Below, in pieces: positions 5,115 to 7,420 of a DNA stretch of 7,420 nucleotides; within the stretch, counting starts at the first letter, position 1; every line of letters begins with the position of its first letter. Origin of the DNA: UBA2638 sp046293135. Its GTDB lineage: Bacteria > Pseudomonadota > Alphaproteobacteria > Micavibrionales > Micavibrionaceae. The translations under genes and the position numbers were made by a program. The DNA is taken from positions 1 through 7,420 of the forward strand of contig JBKBPR010000015.1 in assembly GCA_046293135.1 (NCBI GenBank), written 5' to 3'. The notes under the pieces are model-generated. The model was not told the DNA's origin, did no database searches, and was given only the letters and a program-made list of their open reading frames with translations.

Positions 5115-7420
5115 ATGATTAAAGCTTTAATTGATTTTTCTATTCGCCACCGGCTCTTGGTGGTGGTCGTGACGTTGCTGATGACAGCCTATGGCGCATG
5201 GGTGGTCACCCAGCTGCCGGTCGATGTTTTTCCGAACCTGAACCGGCCCACGGTGACGATCTTCAGCGAGTCACCTGGACTTGCCGCCGAAGAAGTCGAG
5301 ACATTGGTGACCCGTCCAATTGAAGCCGCCGTGAACGGTACAGCTGGTGTAGACCGGGTGCGTTCGTCATCAATGGTGGGCTTGTCGCTGATCTGGGTTG
5401 AATTTGACTGGGCGACCGATATTTATATCGCCCGCCAGACCGTGGCAGAGAAGCTTCAGAGTGCACGTGGAGCGCTCCCCAAAGGAATTGACCCCTATAT
5501 GGGCCCGATTGCATCGATCATGGGCGAGGTTTTTCAAATCGGTCTGACATCAAGCGACCCTGCCGTAACCTCGATGGATATCCGCACTTATGCCGAGTGG
5601 GATATTCGTAACCGCTTGCTCTCTATTCCAGGTATCGCCGAGATCACCGTATTGGGCGGCGACCTCAAACAATACCAAGTGCTGGTTGATCCGGTAAAAC
5701 TGAGCCAGTACGGAAAGTCGCTGCACGATGTAAGGTCGGCCATTGAAGGCGCCAATGTCAGCGCCACCGGCGGCTTTATGATTTCGGACTATACCGAAAC
5801 CCTGATCCGCGTAAACGGGCGCATCGGCTCAATTGATGATTTGGCGCGTTCACCCCTGCCGAAGACGGAAGATGATGTCGCACCGGTTCGCCTTGACCAG
5901 GTGGCCGAGGTCCGCATGGGCGGCCCGCTTGGCAAGCGTGGAGATGCAAGCATAGACATGACGCCTGCGGTAGTACTCTCCATTCAAAAGCAGCCCGATG
6001 CAGATACGTTGCGCCTGACGCGGCTTATCGAAGAAGAGATCACGGGTATCAAAGCCAGTCTGCCCGCAGGTATGATTCTGCATGATGATATCTTTCGGCA
6101 GGCCAATTTTATAGAGCGTGCTATTCACAATGTGGAAGAAGCCCTCCGTGATGGGTCTATTTTGGTTGCGCTGATTCTGACCGTATTTTTACTGAATTTT
6201 CGCACCACATTTATCACGCTGACGGCCATCCCCTTGTCACTCTTGGTGACGTGCATCGTTTTTCATTGGATGGGCATGTCCATCAACACAATGACGCTTG
6301 GCGGCCTGGCGGTGGCAATCGGCGAGCTGGTGGATGACGCTATTGTCGGCGTAGAAAACGTTTACCGCCGGCTGCGGGAGAACCGTCTTGCCGGCCGTCC
6401 GAAAGATCCGCTGGAGGTCATTCGTCTGGCCTCATCAGAGGTACGAGGATCTATTGTCTTTGCAACCATCATTGTGGTGCTCGTCTTTGTTCCGCTTTTC
6501 GCCCTGCAAGGAATAGAAGGGCGTATTTTCACGCCGCTGGGTGTAGCCTATATCGTCTCTATTCTGGCATCGCTCTTGGTGTCACTGACCGTCACGCCAG
6601 CATTGTGCGCATATCTGTTGCCACGGCTCAAGCGGCTTGAGGCGGAGCATGATGGCTGGCTTGTGCGCAATGTCAAAGCCCTGCAGAAGAGGATATTGGA
6701 CCAACTGTTTCCACGTGCCACACTCGTTTTCGTGACGCTGGCAATGTCTTTTGTTTTCTCCGTAGGCGCGTTTGTGACCTTTGGACGGGAGTTCCTGCCG
6801 CAATTTAACGAAGGCAGCGTGACCATCACGATCTTTCAAAAACCTGGCACTTCTCTGGGCGAGAGCAATCGTATCGGCAATATCGCCGAGCGTTTGATAC
6901 AAGAACTGCCAGAAGTCGAAAAAACTTCGCGACGGGCTGGCCGTGCCGAGCGTGACGACCACGTGAAGGGTGTTTATGCCACCGAGCTCGAGGCGATCCT
7001 CAAGCCCTCCGGACGAACGCGAGCAGAGGTATTTGCCGATATTCGTGACAAGCTGGCGAGCATCCCGGGCATTTCAGTAGAGGTCGGGCAGCCCATTTCG
7101 CACCGTATTGACCATATGCTGTCGGGTGTACAGGCACAGATCGCCATTAAATTATTCGGCCCTGACCTTAATGTTCTGCGCCTCAAGGCAGAGGAGATTA
7201 AGGCGGCCATGGAAGCGGTTCTAGGCGTGGTCGATCTTGCCATTGAAAAGCAGGTCCTGATCCCGCAGTTGCATGTGCTGGTTGACCGTGAGGAAGCAGC
7301 GGCGCGCGGCCTGATGCCGGGCGAAGTCGCAAGATATGCACAGATGGCCATGCAGGGGGAAACCGTAGGCACTGTTTTGGATGGAGAGCGTTCACATGAT
7401 ATTGTCATGCGCCTCAGGGA
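5115..7420 (+). CDS. Heavy-metal efflux RND pump (CzcA/CusA family), 3' end outside window
   Basis: The frame is open from ATG 5115 to the right edge (768 codons). About 1,030-1,060 residues are expected, so the C-terminal quarter is missing. AGGGA (5102-5106) lies eight bases upstream, and the gap to the adaptor is 11 bp. Visible parts are TM1 (about 13-32), the porter start with PVDVFPNLNRP (35-45) and PIEAAVNGTAG (68-78), TM2-TM6 (about 345-510), and the second porter half (from about 555). It should be an inner-membrane trimer driven by protons that exports metal ions. The TM4 motif is AIGELVDDAIVGVEN (401-415). It keeps the Asp matching CzcA Asp408 (Asp407) but has Ala401 in place of CzcA Asp402 and adds Glu404 and Asp408. 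Aligned from memory, the CusA triad Met573/623/672 becomes Thr572, Ala622 and His667. The substrate is therefore probably not Cu(I)/Ag(I) handled as in CusA, and I assign no symbol. Confidence 0.93.
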   Translation, partial: MIKALIDFSIRHRLLVVVVTLLMTAYGAWVVTQLPVDVFPNLNRPTVTIFSESPGLAAEEVETLVTRPIEAAVNGTAGVDRVRSSSMVGLSLIWVEFDWATDIYIARQTVAEKLQSARGALPKGIDPYMGPIASIMGEVFQIGLTSSDPAVTSMDIRTYAEWDIRNRLLSIPGIAEITVLGGDLKQYQVLVDPVKLSQYGKSLHDVRSAIEGANVSATGGFMISDYTETLIRVNGRIGSIDDLARSPLPKTEDDVAPVRLDQVAEVRMGGPLGKRGDASIDMTPAVVLSIQKQPDADTLRLTRLIEEEITGIKASLPAGMILHDDIFRQANFIERAIHNVEEALRDGSILVALILTVFLLNFRTTFITLTAIPLSLLVTCIVFHWMGMSINTMTLGGLAVAIGELVDDAIVGVENVYRRLRENRLAGRPKDPLEVIRLASSEVRGSIVFATIIVVLVFVPLFALQGIEGRIFTPLGVAYIVSILASLLVSLTVTPALCAYLLPRLKRLEAEHDGWLVRNVKALQKRILDQLFPRATLVFVTLAMSFVFSVGAFVTFGREFLPQFNEGSVTITIFQKPGTSLGESNRIGNIAERLIQELPEVEKTSRRAGRAERDDHVKGVYATELEAILKPSGRTRAEVFADIRDKLASIPGISVEVGQPISHRIDHMLSGVQAQIAIKLFGPDLNVLRLKAEEIKAAMEAVLGVVDLAIEKQVLIPQLHVLVDREEAAARGLMPGEVARYAQMAMQGETVGTVLDGERSHDIVMRLR

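Noticed and set aside
6582..6962. Minus-strand open frame of 126 codons, and another at 6974-7408
   Set aside because: Both are antisense to the RND pump gene, whose frame and motifs are unbroken through the whole stretch.

Overview
The window looks like one end of a mobile genomic island in a Gram-negative proteobacterium. A Gram-negative host is required by the outer-membrane factor, periplasmic adaptor and RND pump. An alphaproteobacterium is my guess from protein flavour and moderate GC, but the sequence does not prove it.

Left edge (1-230). A minus-strand tRNA-Leu(UAA) is present only as its 3' part: anticodon arm, variable arm, T arm, 3' acceptor strand and encoded CCA. The 5' acceptor strand and D arm are absent. 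This is the usual footprint of a tyrosine-integrase element inserted in a tRNA gene. From the orientation, bases 1-63 should be host chromosome and everything to the right should be element. Next to the fragment are three copies of CGTGTAA, which could be integrase or excisionase arm sites.

Module 1 (231-1806, minus strand). hipB and hipA form a two-gene toxin-antitoxin operon with a 14-nt overlap. hipB has a near-consensus promoter and a perfect Shine-Dalgarno; hipA has only a poor one. Upstream lies an AT-rich divergent region with a 40-bp imperfect palindrome.

Module 2 (about 1986 to beyond 7420, plus strand). This is a metal-resistance operon. It encodes a small secreted Cys/His-rich protein, a secreted Met/His-rich DUF305 protein, a TolC/CzcC-type outer-membrane factor, a CusB/CzcB-type adaptor and a heavy-metal RND pump cut by the right edge. 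Spacings in the last four genes are tight (15 nt, ATGA overlap, 11 nt). The first gene is separated from the rest by about 100 nt holding two strong tandem hairpins.

Together the operon should bind metal in the periplasm and export it through a tripartite pump, while hipBA may stabilise the island. The most unusual points are the adaptor, which has almost nothing where the alpha-helical hairpin should be; the pump, whose CusA methionine triad appears replaced and whose TM4 motif matches neither CzcA nor CusA; and the DUF305 protein, whose lipobox cysteine appears changed to tyrosine. No integrase, transposase, rRNA or CRISPR array is visible.
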